From NCBI GenBank assembly GCA_020434465.1, contig JAGRAS010000053.1:1-8247 (forward strand): a stretch of 8,247 nt of DNA, written 5' to 3'. Below, piece by piece: positions 1 to 5,802 of this stretch. The stretch comes from Bdellovibrionales bacterium. Lineage in GTDB: Bacteria > Bdellovibrionota > UBA2361 > JAGRAS01. The position numbers and the translations under genes are program-made. The notes beneath the pieces are model-generated. The model saw only the letters and a list, made by a program, of their open reading frames with translations, made no database searches and was not told the DNA's origin. The stretch's first letter is position 1; the number at the start of each line of letters is the position of its first letter.

Positions 1-122
1 TCAAGACCAGAATATTCGCCCAAAGATTTCAGTATTTGCGGGTCATTTGGATCAAAAGATTGAGACTGAGCAAATAGCGGCAGAAAAAATAAACAAAAAA
101 ACAATAATTGAAAAAACCTCAT
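1..122 (-). CDS. Exported protein of unknown function, N-terminal fragment
   Basis: An open frame starts with ATG at 122 and reads leftwards out of the window, giving 40 complete codons without a stop. The product begins MRFFQLLFFCLFFLPLFAQS, a typical Sec signal peptide: a single early Arg, a run of Phe and Leu of about 14 residues, and a likely cleavage site after LFA. The mature part starts QSQSFDPNDPQILKSLGEYSGL and is not recognised. An in-frame TAA lies eleven codons upstream with no other start codon between, so this start is well fixed, although no clear Shine-Dalgarno sequence precedes it. It diverges from the secreted-protein cassette beginning at 386. Only the export signal can be supported; function is unknown. 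Confidence 0.7.
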   Translation of the reverse strand, partial: MRFFQLLFFCLFFLPLFAQSQSFDPNDPQILKSLGEYSGL

Positions 123-385
123 AGTACTTTTAAAAAATGCTTCTTAATATTGTTATGGAGAGTATAAAGCTCAAGTTACATAGCTAGGGTATGTCCAGGA
201 TGCTAAATTAACAAGTTGATATTCATAGCCTGAATATTTTTAGAACTCCAAATATCAATAGTAAAAACAACTAGATAGCCTGGCAAAAATAATCTTATAA
301 ATTAAGCTACAGATTGATAATAAAAACCCATAACTCTATTAGAGAGAGAGATCAATTGATCTCAAGGTTTTTTCTTGGAGGTTTA
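123..385. other. Divergent intergenic region
   Basis: This 263-base AT-rich spacer must hold the promoters of the minus-strand exported protein and of the plus-strand three-gene cassette. It contains one clear inverted repeat (219-237) and a TATAAA box near 296 without a convincing -35 partner. No open reading frame with a ribosome site was found. An upstream TTG at 314 is in frame with the first plus gene, but it has no ribosome site and would place a charged segment before the signal peptide. Confidence 0.5.
219..237. repeat. Inverted repeat ATATTCA-N5-TGAATAT followed by T-run
   Basis: Seven-base arms match perfectly around the spacer TAGCC, and five T residues follow on the plus strand (237-241). 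The position, between two divergent genes, fits an operator. The T-run would also allow an attenuator or weak terminator acting on a plus-strand leader transcript. The sequence does not decide between these. Confidence 0.4.
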
Positions 386-619
386 ATGTTTAAACAACTT
401 TCAGTTAGTTTTCTTGCTATTTTGTTATTTCTGGCTATTTCCAGCATTTCAACTTACCCATTTCAGAGTTTAGCTTATGCAGGTCACGTATTTGCTAATG
501 ATGGTTTAGGTGAGTCGATTGATGATGAAACTTCTAAAGAGTCTGAGCAAAGCTTTGAAGAAGAGTCAAGTGGAATTCACGCAGAAGAGAAAGAACAAGA
601 TTATCAAGATAATGATTAG
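386..619 (+). CDS. Small exported acidic protein with GHxFANDGxG motif
   Basis: A 77-residue protein. ATG at 386 is preceded by GGAGG at 377-381, four bases away, which decides this start over an in-frame TTG at 314. Residues 1-32 form a Sec signal peptide (MFKQ, then a hydrophobic core at about 8-20, ending LAYA). The predicted mature peptide of 45 residues begins GHVFANDGLG and is otherwise strongly acidic, with 16 Asp/Glu against two Lys. It has no cysteine. The mature start is nearly the same as that of the next gene (GHQFANDGKG), so the two are related or share a recognition element. It is first of three co-directional genes, 65 bases before the next start. The family is not recognised. 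A role as a processed, secreted or periplasmic acidic peptide is inference. Confidence 0.75.
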   Translation: MFKQLSVSFLAILLFLAISSISTYPFQSLAYAGHVFANDGLGESIDDETSKESEQSFEEESSGIHAEEKEQDYQDND

Positions 620-684
620 TTTGAAATGATGTTTAGATTTTTGGATTAGAGGTTTTATCGGCTAATTTTTTGCCGGAGGTTTTT

Positions 685-1560
685 ATGAAAAAGTTTTTTC
701 AGTTTAATAACAAAAGTACAATAAAGATTTTTAGTAAAATACTTTTAGCTTTCTTGATTATTCTTATTGTAGGAAGCATCCAAGATAAAGCATACGCTGG
801 GCATCAATTTGCAAATGATGGAAAAGGCTCAAGTACTAGTGATGGAAAAACAGAAGAAGAAGAAAAGAACCCAGATTTTGTTGAAGAAGAAAGATTCCAA
901 GGTTGCGCAAATGGACAATGCGGCGCTGCTCAAAGGTTTGGCGGCTGCCCAGGTGGAAACTGTGGTGGAAATGCTTCTTTTGGCGGCTGTAAAAACGGAA
1001 AATGCGGAGGAGCTTCAACAGCATCTTTTGGTGGCTGCAAAAATGGAAAATGCGGTGGAAAAGGTGGCGGCTTAGCAGGTCTTCTTGGAGGTGGTAGCGG
1101 CGGAAGTAGCGGCGGAGGCCTTTTAGGTGGCGCTGGTGGTGGACTACTTGGAGGAAGTGGTGGAGGAATAAATTTAACTGATATTTTATTGATTCAAGCT
1201 CTTACTGGTGAAGGAGGAGGTTTATTTGGTGGTAAAGACACACCAAAAATACCAAATATTGATTTTTCAGTGCCAGACAGTATCTCTAATTCTAACTTAT
1301 TTGGTGGGAATGATAGTAAGGACGACAAGGATAATAGTGCTGCTGCAAATCCTTCTAATGGCAGTAATACAAGTAATAATAACGAGACAGATGCTGACAA
1401 AAAAGATGATTCAGAATCTGATGAATTAGATAGTAATCAATCTGCTAGCAATACAGAAACTGAAGCTGCTGATGAGTCTGAGGAAAATTCAAGCTTAAAA
1501 GAAGATATTATATTTAAGACTGAAACTAAGCAAAATGAACAAGGTTTTTCAGAGTTTTAA
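685..1560 (+). CDS. Exported glycine-rich protein with four CX4C repeats
   Basis: A 291-residue protein. ATG at 685 follows GGAGG (675-679) by five bases; an in-frame TTG at 670 is rejected because it overlaps the ribosome site. Residues 1-38 are a Sec signal peptide ending KAYA, then GHQFANDGKG as in the preceding gene. An acidic stretch (55-70) leads to four repeats of F-x-G-C-x2-G-x-C-G at 71-125, with Cys pairs 74/79, 88/93, 102/107 and 118/123; these are the only cysteines. Next come a Gly-rich region (127-183) broken by a hydrophobic segment, INLTDILLIQALTG (162-175), then a low-complexity Ser/Asn/Asp/Glu tail. The KNGKCGG units recall the GKCG repeats of copper-related bufferin-type peptides, but no DUF692 maturation gene is present, so this is only a likeness. 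Metal binding or disulfide-linked surface structure are both possible. It ends 13 bases before the CPHC protein gene. Confidence 0.8.
   Translation: MKKFFQFNNKSTIKIFSKILLAFLIILIVGSIQDKAYAGHQFANDGKGSSTSDGKTEEEEKNPDFVEEERFQGCANGQCGAAQRFGGCPGGNCGGNASFGGCKNGKCGGASTASFGGCKNGKCGGKGGGLAGLLGGGSGGSSGGGLLGGAGGGLLGGSGGGINLTDILLIQALTGEGGGLFGGKDTPKIPNIDFSVPDSISNSNLFGGNDSKDDKDNSAAANPSNGSNTSNNNETDADKKDDSESDELDSNQSASNTETEAADESEENSSLKEDIIFKTETKQNEQGFSEF
895..1059 (+). repeat. Four in-frame Cys-repeat units (14-16 codons)
   Basis: Four consecutive coding units each specify F-x-G-C-x2-G-x-C-G, with starts 14, 14 and 16 codons apart. Units three and four both encode FGGCKNGKCGG but differ at several third codon positions. 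This shows duplication followed by drift, with the protein sequence held constant by selection. Confidence 0.8.
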
Positions 1561-1573
1561 AGAAAAGGTTAAA

Positions 1574-3184
1574 ATGGAAATGAAGTTAATCTCGAATAAG
1601 TATAAAAAATACTTTTCTAAGTTTTGTTTTTCTCAAATACTTGTCCTATTTATGATTACAAGCACATTTGCTGCTGGTACAAATACAGTTATAAATACAC
1701 CTTATGGAGGACAAGCAAAACAGTCACAATTAGAGCAAGTTCAAAAAAAACTTTGTATTGATAAGTTAAAAGAAAAAATTGTTGTTGCTGTAGGTGGCCC
1801 GCCATGCCCGCACTGTGTTCCTTCACAAGTTGAAAATACTGTTCGTAATCTTTACCCTAATAACCAAGCCTCAGCTCCTTTTGCCGATGCAGATATAGTC
1901 ACTTTTTATGTTTCCGCAGCTCAGCTGAATCAAATGATGTCAAATATGGCTAGTGGATTTAGTCAAATTCCGGGTTCAACAGCAAATGCTTTTCGTAATG
2001 AAGCACTATATGGAAGTAAGCCTCACGTATTTGCAATTGCTCCTGATGATAGCCATGCAAATGACTTTCTTAAAGTTATTTGCAATGCTTTTACTATCAC
2101 ATTTAATCCACCGCCACCGCCACCGCCGCTACCACCGGTTGTTACCCCTGGGCCAGGTAAACCACCAAGAAAAAGAGATGGATCTGCGAATCCAACGCCT
2201 AGTCCTACGCCAACAGCTACACCAACACCGACACCAGCTCCAGTTGTAACTGAGCCGGCGCAGGAGGTAACTCCTACTCCTACACCAAAAAAAGATGATG
2301 CTAAGCAGAGTGATACAGAAGAAATTGAATCTGCTGGATCAACACCAGCGGCAAGCCCTACACCATCTCCTACTCCTAATCCAGATGAAGAAGGTACAAT
2401 TTGTGGAGAGGAGAATGGATTTCCAACTTGCAGACGGGGTAAGAGAAGTGAAACTAAACCTGGAGAGACTTTTAAGCCAGATCCTGTTCTTCATGATGCA
2501 AGCTCAATTAATAACAGCGTCGCTGAACATTTAAGTGTTGCAATCAATAAGTTAAACGAAAATCTACTACCTGATCAGCAGGATATTCTTAATAGTTTAA
2601 TGAATAAAATTGAAGCTAAACTAGTTGTTATGCACGAGATTGATTTTCCAAAGCTATTTAGTATTGGTGGTTTAGAAGATCTGTTTGGAGAGATTCAAGT
2701 TGGTATTTTTGTTAATCCAATTGATGCAGTGGCTTTGATTAGTGGGGGTAATGATAATCAAGTAATTGATTTTTATGCAGAAGGTGCTTTTGATGAGCCA
2801 GTTGTTGAATTGCCCTTAGCTAGTTTTAAAGATTTAAATGGTGAAACAGGTTTTGCCTCTACTGACCTCGAGATCAACCCTTCTAAGCCAATAAGTAATA
2901 AATTATTAGAATATGGCTTTGAGACCAAACAAGTGTTTAAGAATAGATTTGATTTCACTTATTTTGCCTTAAGTTATTTGGATTTATACCTTGATGAATT
3001 AATGGAGCCAAAAAAGCTTGATAATAATGCTATAGATTATTCTAATTCTACTTTTGGAGAAGTGAAGGAGCCTATAGTTGATTTTAAAGTCAATACTGGG
3101 AATGGATCAGTTGAGATTTACAATTATTCCAATATTGGAACCAAGAATATTTTAGAGCCCAGATCTTTAGCGGATCTGAGATAA
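1574..3184 (+). CDS. Exported thioredoxin-like CPHC protein with Pro/Thr linker
   Basis: A 536-residue protein. ATG at 1574 is chosen because AAGG lies five bases upstream and a signal peptide then sits at the N-terminus (hydrophobic core ILVLFMITSTFA, cleavage near TFA-AG). An in-frame ATG at 1535 overlaps the previous gene and has no ribosome site. Residues about 61-173 look like a thioredoxin fold: strand KIVVAVGG, active-site CPHC at 78-81 (the DsbA-type dipeptide), a helix, a second strand DIVTFYV, and KPHVFAIAP at 149-157 with a likely cis-proline at 150. Cys61 and Cys170 form a possible extra pair. Residues 179-275 are a Pro/Thr/Ser linker with a polyproline start, followed by another pair, Cys277 and Cys286. 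The C-terminal domain (about 300-536) is not recognised. Redox action in the periplasm or at the surface is inferred; the Cys-rich neighbour encoded just upstream is the obvious candidate substrate. Confidence 0.8.
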   Translation: MEMKLISNKYKKYFSKFCFSQILVLFMITSTFAAGTNTVINTPYGGQAKQSQLEQVQKKLCIDKLKEKIVVAVGGPPCPHCVPSQVENTVRNLYPNNQASAPFADADIVTFYVSAAQLNQMMSNMASGFSQIPGSTANAFRNEALYGSKPHVFAIAPDDSHANDFLKVICNAFTITFNPPPPPPPLPPVVTPGPGKPPRKRDGSANPTPSPTPTATPTPTPAPVVTEPAQEVTPTPTPKKDDAKQSDTEEIESAGSTPAASPTPSPTPNPDEEGTICGEENGFPTCRRGKRSETKPGETFKPDPVLHDASSINNSVAEHLSVAINKLNENLLPDQQDILNSLMNKIEAKLVVMHEIDFPKLFSIGGLEDLFGEIQVGIFVNPIDAVALISGGNDNQVIDFYAEGAFDEPVVELPLASFKDLNGETGFASTDLEINPSKPISNKLLEYGFETKQVFKNRFDFTYFALSYLDLYLDELMEPKKLDNNAIDYSNSTFGEVKEPIVDFKVNTGNGSVEIYNYSNIGTKNILEPRSLADLR

Positions 3185-3236
3185 ATCCTATTTAACTAAA
3201 GAGCTTAGATCTGAACCAGTAAGACCATACTTCGTT

Positions 3237-3268
3237 CGCACCTTTTTTAGTCAGTCAAAAAAGGCGCG
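3237..3268. terminator. Hairpin between convergent genes
   Basis: The arms CGCaCCTTTTTT (3237-3248) and AAAAAAGGcGCG (3257-3268) pair with one internal mismatch around the loop AGTCAGTC. It lies between the converging CPHC protein gene and the sigma factor gene, so it could end transcripts from both sides. The U-run is inside the stem rather than after it, which makes it an imperfect intrinsic terminator. Confidence 0.45.
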
Positions 3269-3284
3269 ATTTACTAATATTAAC

Positions 3285-3950
3285 TTAAGCTGCTGCTTTC
3301 AATTCATGTGAGCATTGGTTTCTAAACTTTTTACCATATGCAATTTTGTCTTCGCTTATATAGTCATTGTAGAAGCTTTGTAAGCGCTTTCTAAGCAAGC
3401 TTCTGCCTCTATGAAGTCTGGATTTTACAGCAGGTACTGACAAGTCCAATACTTCACCTACCTCTTGGTTTGAAAGGCCATCAACGTCTCTTAGGATAAA
3501 AATTGCTCTATATTCATCTGGCAATTCGGAAATTGCCTTTTGAAGTTCAGCTTTAAGTTCATGCCGAGTAGATATATAATTTAAATCTGATATATCACTT
3601 CGGTCTTTGCCCCATGAAGAAGCAGCAGTTGGATTTACTTCATCTAAGCCAACAGCAAGATGTTTTTTTCTTCTTCTTAACTTCATAAAGGAAGTGTTTA
3701 CAGTTATTCTATAAAGCCAACTTGAGAAAGCAGATTTACCCTCAAATTTTTGTATTTTTGTGTAAACGGCAACAAACACATCTTGTAAAATTTCTTCTGT
3801 ATCTTGTTCATTACGGGTAATTCTCATTGCAAGATTGTGTACCTTATCTTGGTATCTATTGATTATTTCAATAAATGCTTCAGTCTCACTAGCTTTTAGC
3901 ATTTCAATCAGTTTTTCATCATTTAGTCCTGCAAGAGATTCTAAGTTCAT
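3285..3950 (-). CDS. ECF-family RNA polymerase sigma factor (RpoE-like)
   Basis: A 221-residue sigma-70 family protein of the extracytoplasmic-function type, which directs RNA polymerase to a dedicated promoter set. Region 2 spans about 22-95, with the core-binding and -10 recognition stretch DTEEILQDVFVAVY (50-63) and SAFSSWLYRITVNT (73-86). Region 4 spans about 135-190 with LPDEYRAIFILRDVDGLS and the helix-turn-helix EVGEVLDLSVPAVKSRLHRG. Length fits the family, with a basic tail of about 30 residues beyond region 4 ending SHELKAAA. GGAGG on the minus strand five bases before the ATG at 3950 fixes the start. No anti-sigma gene is visible: the downstream neighbour is convergent and the upstream one divergent. 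It therefore looks like an orphan ECF factor, or one whose partner lies elsewhere. Control of the adjacent exported cassette is possible but not shown. Confidence 0.93.
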   Translation of the reverse strand: MNLESLAGLNDEKLIEMLKASETEAFIEIINRYQDKVHNLAMRITRNEQDTEEILQDVFVAVYTKIQKFEGKSAFSSWLYRITVNTSFMKLRRRKKHLAVGLDEVNPTAASSWGKDRSDISDLNYISTRHELKAELQKAISELPDEYRAIFILRDVDGLSNQEVGEVLDLSVPAVKSRLHRGRSLLRKRLQSFYNDYISEDKIAYGKKFRNQCSHELKAAA

Positions 3951-4092
3951 AAGTACCTCCTATAAGGATAGTTCTTTAAGCTGAAGTCAGTGTGTCATTT
4001 TGCTAGATTTAAGTTGTCACGATTATGTAACAAGCTTGTACAAATTAGGTAAAAACAGATACTTATAGGCTTTATTTGCTCTTAGAGCCTTT

Positions 4093-4112
4093 GAACTAAG
4101 GGCTTTTAGTTC
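4093..4112. repeat. Inverted repeat GAACTAA-N6-TTAGTTC
   Basis: Perfect seven-base arms surround GGGCTT in the divergent spacer between the sigma factor gene and the yggX-proC operon. The dyad may be an operator or a leader hairpin. No convincing -35/-10 pair for either gene could be placed beside it. Confidence 0.4.
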
Positions 4113-4184
4113 TGTTAGTGAATTGGCTAGTCTACTGGAACGCTAAGATTCCCTATGTTAGCCTAAAGAAAATGGAGCTTAATA

Positions 4185-4478
4185 ATGACCGAAGTAAAAA
4201 CTGTTCACTGTAAAAAATTAAAAGAAGAGTTACCAGGTTTAGCTAAACCACCTTTCCCTGGTGAGATCGGAGAGCAAATTTTTAATAATATCTCTGCAAA
4301 AGCATGGTCTATGTGGGTAGATGATTTTCAGATCAAAGTCCTAAATGAATACCGCTTAAATATGGGTGATCCCAAAGACTATCAAGCTTTAGTTGAGCAA
4401 ATGCTTTTGTTTTTAAATCTCCAAGAAGGTGAAATTGCTGAAGTAGAGAATGCGGAGCGTGGTAGAGGAAACGCCTAA
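4185..4478 (+). CDS. yggX: YggX-like Fe(II) trafficking protein
   Basis: A 97-residue cytoplasmic protein of the YggX family, linked in enteric bacteria to iron handling and protection of iron-sulfur clusters under oxidative stress. Family marks are the N-terminal Cys9 (VHCKKL), PPFPGEIGEQIFNNIS (22-37), AWSMW (40-44) and the segment QIKVLNEYRLNM (49-60). The length is slightly above the usual 90, owing to an extra insert after the Cys and a short acidic-to-basic tail. GGAG at 4174-4177 lies seven bases before the ATG. The stop codon TAA shares its last base with the ATG of proC, so the two genes are co-transcribed and probably translationally coupled. The pairing with proline synthesis has no obvious biochemical logic and may just be a shared housekeeping unit. 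Confidence 0.88.
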   Translation: MTEVKTVHCKKLKEELPGLAKPPFPGEIGEQIFNNISAKAWSMWVDDFQIKVLNEYRLNMGDPKDYQALVEQMLLFLNLQEGEIAEVENAERGRGNA

Positions 4479-5284
4479 TGAAGCTAGCAATTATTGGTGG
4501 CGGAAATATGGGCACTGCTTTTGGGGTTGCATTCCAAAATTCAAATTTAGTAAAACCAGAAAATATTTATGTAGTAGAACCTAGAGAAGAACAGCGAGAA
4601 TTTCTAAAGCAAAAATACGCTTGGAATTCAAATAATAAAATTTGTGAAAATCTAAAAAATTTTGATGTTGTAATTTTAGCACTTAAACCTCAAGACTATA
4701 AAGATCCTTGCGTACAGCTTGCTAGTTATATCAAAGATAATACTTTAGTGATTTCTGTAATGACTGGAATTCAAATTGACGAATTAAAAAGAATTCTTGG
4801 AACCACTAAAATAATAAGGTGTATGCCAAATACTCCAGTTTTAATCAATCAAGGAGTTACGGCTTATCTTATTGACCCAGAAGTTGATCAAAACTCTATT
4901 GATTTAATTGAAACTATTTTAAATCAAACAGGTATAGCAATAAAAGTAGATAATTCTGATTTGATTGACGCTGCCACGTCTTTATCTGCAAGTGGGGCTG
5001 GTTTTGTATTTTATTTAATTGAAAATATATTGAAAGCAGGCAAAGAGCTTGGATTTGATGAGCTAAGTAGTGAAAAGATAACTTACCAGACTATACTTGG
5101 ATCATTAGAGCTTTGGAAAAGTAGTCAAACTGAAATTACAGAATTGAGATCACAAGTTACTTCTAAAGGTGGTACTACTGCTGCCGGAGTTGAAGTTTTA
5201 GAAAATGCTCAAGTTGGCAAAGCTTTAATTGATGCCTTTGTTCAAGCAAAAAATAGAGCTAAAGAGCTTTCTAGAAATAATTAA
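4478..5284 (+). CDS. proC: Pyrroline-5-carboxylate reductase
   Basis: A 268-residue enzyme catalysing the last step of proline synthesis: NAD(P)H-dependent reduction of 1-pyrroline-5-carboxylate to L-proline in the cytoplasm. The Rossmann dinucleotide loop is GGGNMG (7-12), followed by ALKPQ (68-72), VISVMTGI (91-98) and RCMPNTP (114-120). The C-terminal helical domain has the signature LRSQVTSKGGTTAAGVEVLE (223-242). The substrate-loop motif usually seen as LSGSGPAYVF reads LSASGAGFVF here (169-178), a conservative but noticeable change. Length is normal for the family. The start codon overlaps the yggX stop codon, with GAGG at 4465-4468 as ribosome site inside yggX. No other proline genes are in the window. 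Confidence 0.96.
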   Translation: MKLAIIGGGNMGTAFGVAFQNSNLVKPENIYVVEPREEQREFLKQKYAWNSNNKICENLKNFDVVILALKPQDYKDPCVQLASYIKDNTLVISVMTGIQIDELKRILGTTKIIRCMPNTPVLINQGVTAYLIDPEVDQNSIDLIETILNQTGIAIKVDNSDLIDAATSLSASGAGFVFYLIENILKAGKELGFDELSSEKITYQTILGSLELWKSSQTEITELRSQVTSKGGTTAAGVEVLENAQVGKALIDAFVQAKNRAKELSRNN

Positions 5285-5338
5285 GTTCCTAGTTTTAATA
5301 GCTTAAATTGCAGTCAAAGAAAGTTCTTGATTCATGAA

Positions 5339-5371
5339 ATTTAAAAATTTACATTCTTTAAATATTTTTTT
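5339..5371 (+). terminator. Weak AT-only hairpin with T-run after proC
   Basis: ATTTAAA (5339-5345) pairs with TTTAAAT (5357-5363) around an 11-base loop, followed by a run of seven T (5365-5371). Its position 55 bases after the proC stop fits a terminator for the yggX-proC operon, but a stem with no G-C pair would be weak. Confidence 0.3.
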
Positions 5372-5424
5372 GGGTAAAAAATGGGTAGTACAGAAATACA
5401 AAATAGGCGTCATCACCCTGAAGG

Positions 5425-5450
5425 TCAATAAATATAATCAATAAATATAA
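5425..5450. repeat. Perfect tandem duplication of a 13-base unit
   Basis: TCAATAAATATAA occurs twice with no gap (5425-5437 and 5438-5450). It lies directly beyond the U-run of the minus-strand terminator, so it is either a slippage product or an extension of the T-rich tail in that transcript. Confidence 0.8.
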
Positions 5451-5480
5451 AAAGCCCCTGTATTTACTTCATACAGGGGC
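5449..5480 (-). terminator. Strong intrinsic terminator on the minus strand
   Basis: GCCCCTGTAT (5454-5463) and ATACAGGGGC (5471-5480) form a perfect 10-bp stem around a 7-base loop. Read on the minus strand it is followed at once by TTTTTATATTTATT, the classic form of a Rho-independent terminator. On the plus strand the stem is followed by CGGTCG and no T-run. It therefore ends a minus-strand transcript arising between here and fliS, although no protein gene lies on that strand in the gap. Confidence 0.8.
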
Positions 5481-5560
5481 CGGTCGTACAACTTGTATGT
5501 TAAGGAGGTCTCACAACAAGAGATCCAATTCCACCCATCGGCGAATACTTTGCCATACAA
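5449..5560 (-). ncRNA. Candidate small RNA with exposed CCTCCTTA segment
   Basis: The minus-strand terminator has no protein gene to serve, so a short RNA ending there is the simplest reading. Upstream of it the minus strand can fold: TTGTATG (5560-5554) pairs with CATACAA (5499-5493), enclosing a second helix in which GGATCTC pairs with GAGACC around a 7-base loop. Between inner and outer stems lies CCTCCTTAA, complementary to the GGAGG ribosome sites used in this window. The 5' end is a guess placed at the outer stem; no good -10/-35 pair was found. No known RNA family (6S, SRP, tmRNA, RNase P) was recognised. An 18-codon frame, MAKYSPMGGIGSLVVRPP, runs through it without a ribosome site. 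Confidence 0.45.
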
Positions 5561-5568
5561 CTTGGGCG

Positions 5569-5583
5569 AATTTGTCACAAATT
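5569..5583. repeat. Dyad AATTTGT-C-ACAAATT
   Basis: Perfect seven-base arms around a single C, a form typical of repressor or activator operators. It lies just upstream of the guessed 5' end of the minus-strand RNA candidate. A further partial copy, AAATTTGT, occurs at about 5601-5608. Confidence 0.45.
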
Positions 5584-5775
5584 TGTAAAAAAATAGTAAT
5601 AAATTTGTATGTTTCTGCCTAGAGGTTATTTCTCGCTACGCTTCTTAAATCGAATTCAGGTCTAAAGTATGGTGGTTTTTAAAACTTGAGAATTTTTTCT
5701 GGAAAAATATATCCTGTAAATAGCTGTAAATACTATAGTTAATTTCAATTGCTTAAAACTCAATAAAATACTCCT

Positions 5776-5802
5776 TAAGGGGATTTTTAATGGCACCGAT
5801 AT
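5776..5802 (+). promoter_or_regulatory. Sigma-28 (FliA)-like promoter for fliS
   Basis: TAAG at 5776-5779 and ACCGATAT at 5795-5802 are separated by 15 bases, matching the flagellar sigma consensus TAAA-N15-GCCGATAA with the core CCGATA intact. Transcription would start near 5810, giving a leader of about 65 bases for fliS. Class-3 flagellar genes are commonly read from such promoters. The match is partial, so this is a good candidate rather than a proven site. Confidence 0.5.

Noticed and set aside
265..290. CAACT...GCAAAA similarity between the cassette upstream region and the sigma factor upstream region (near 3995-4020, minus)
   Set aside because: Spacing differs by two bases (10 versus 8) and the blocks are short and AT-rich, so a shared ECF promoter cannot be claimed.
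809..1429. Several alternative frames on both strands within the Cys-repeat gene
   Set aside because: They are by-products of the repetitive Gly-rich and purine-rich coding sequence; none has a ribosome site or a sensible protein composition.
1535..1573. In-frame upstream ATG for the CPHC protein
   Set aside because: It overlaps the end of the preceding gene, has no ribosome site, and would put 13 extra residues before the signal peptide. ATG 1574 has AAGG at good spacing.
2108..2390. C-rich repetitive DNA considered as a CRISPR-like or tandem repeat array
   Set aside because: It is the in-frame coding sequence for the Pro/Thr linker; there are no regular repeats with unique spacers.
3127..3178. 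Palindrome TTCCAATATTGGAA and CAGATC/GATCTG inverted repeat
   Set aside because: Both are within the 3' end of the CPHC protein coding sequence, with no T-run; chance in AT-rich coding DNA is sufficient explanation.
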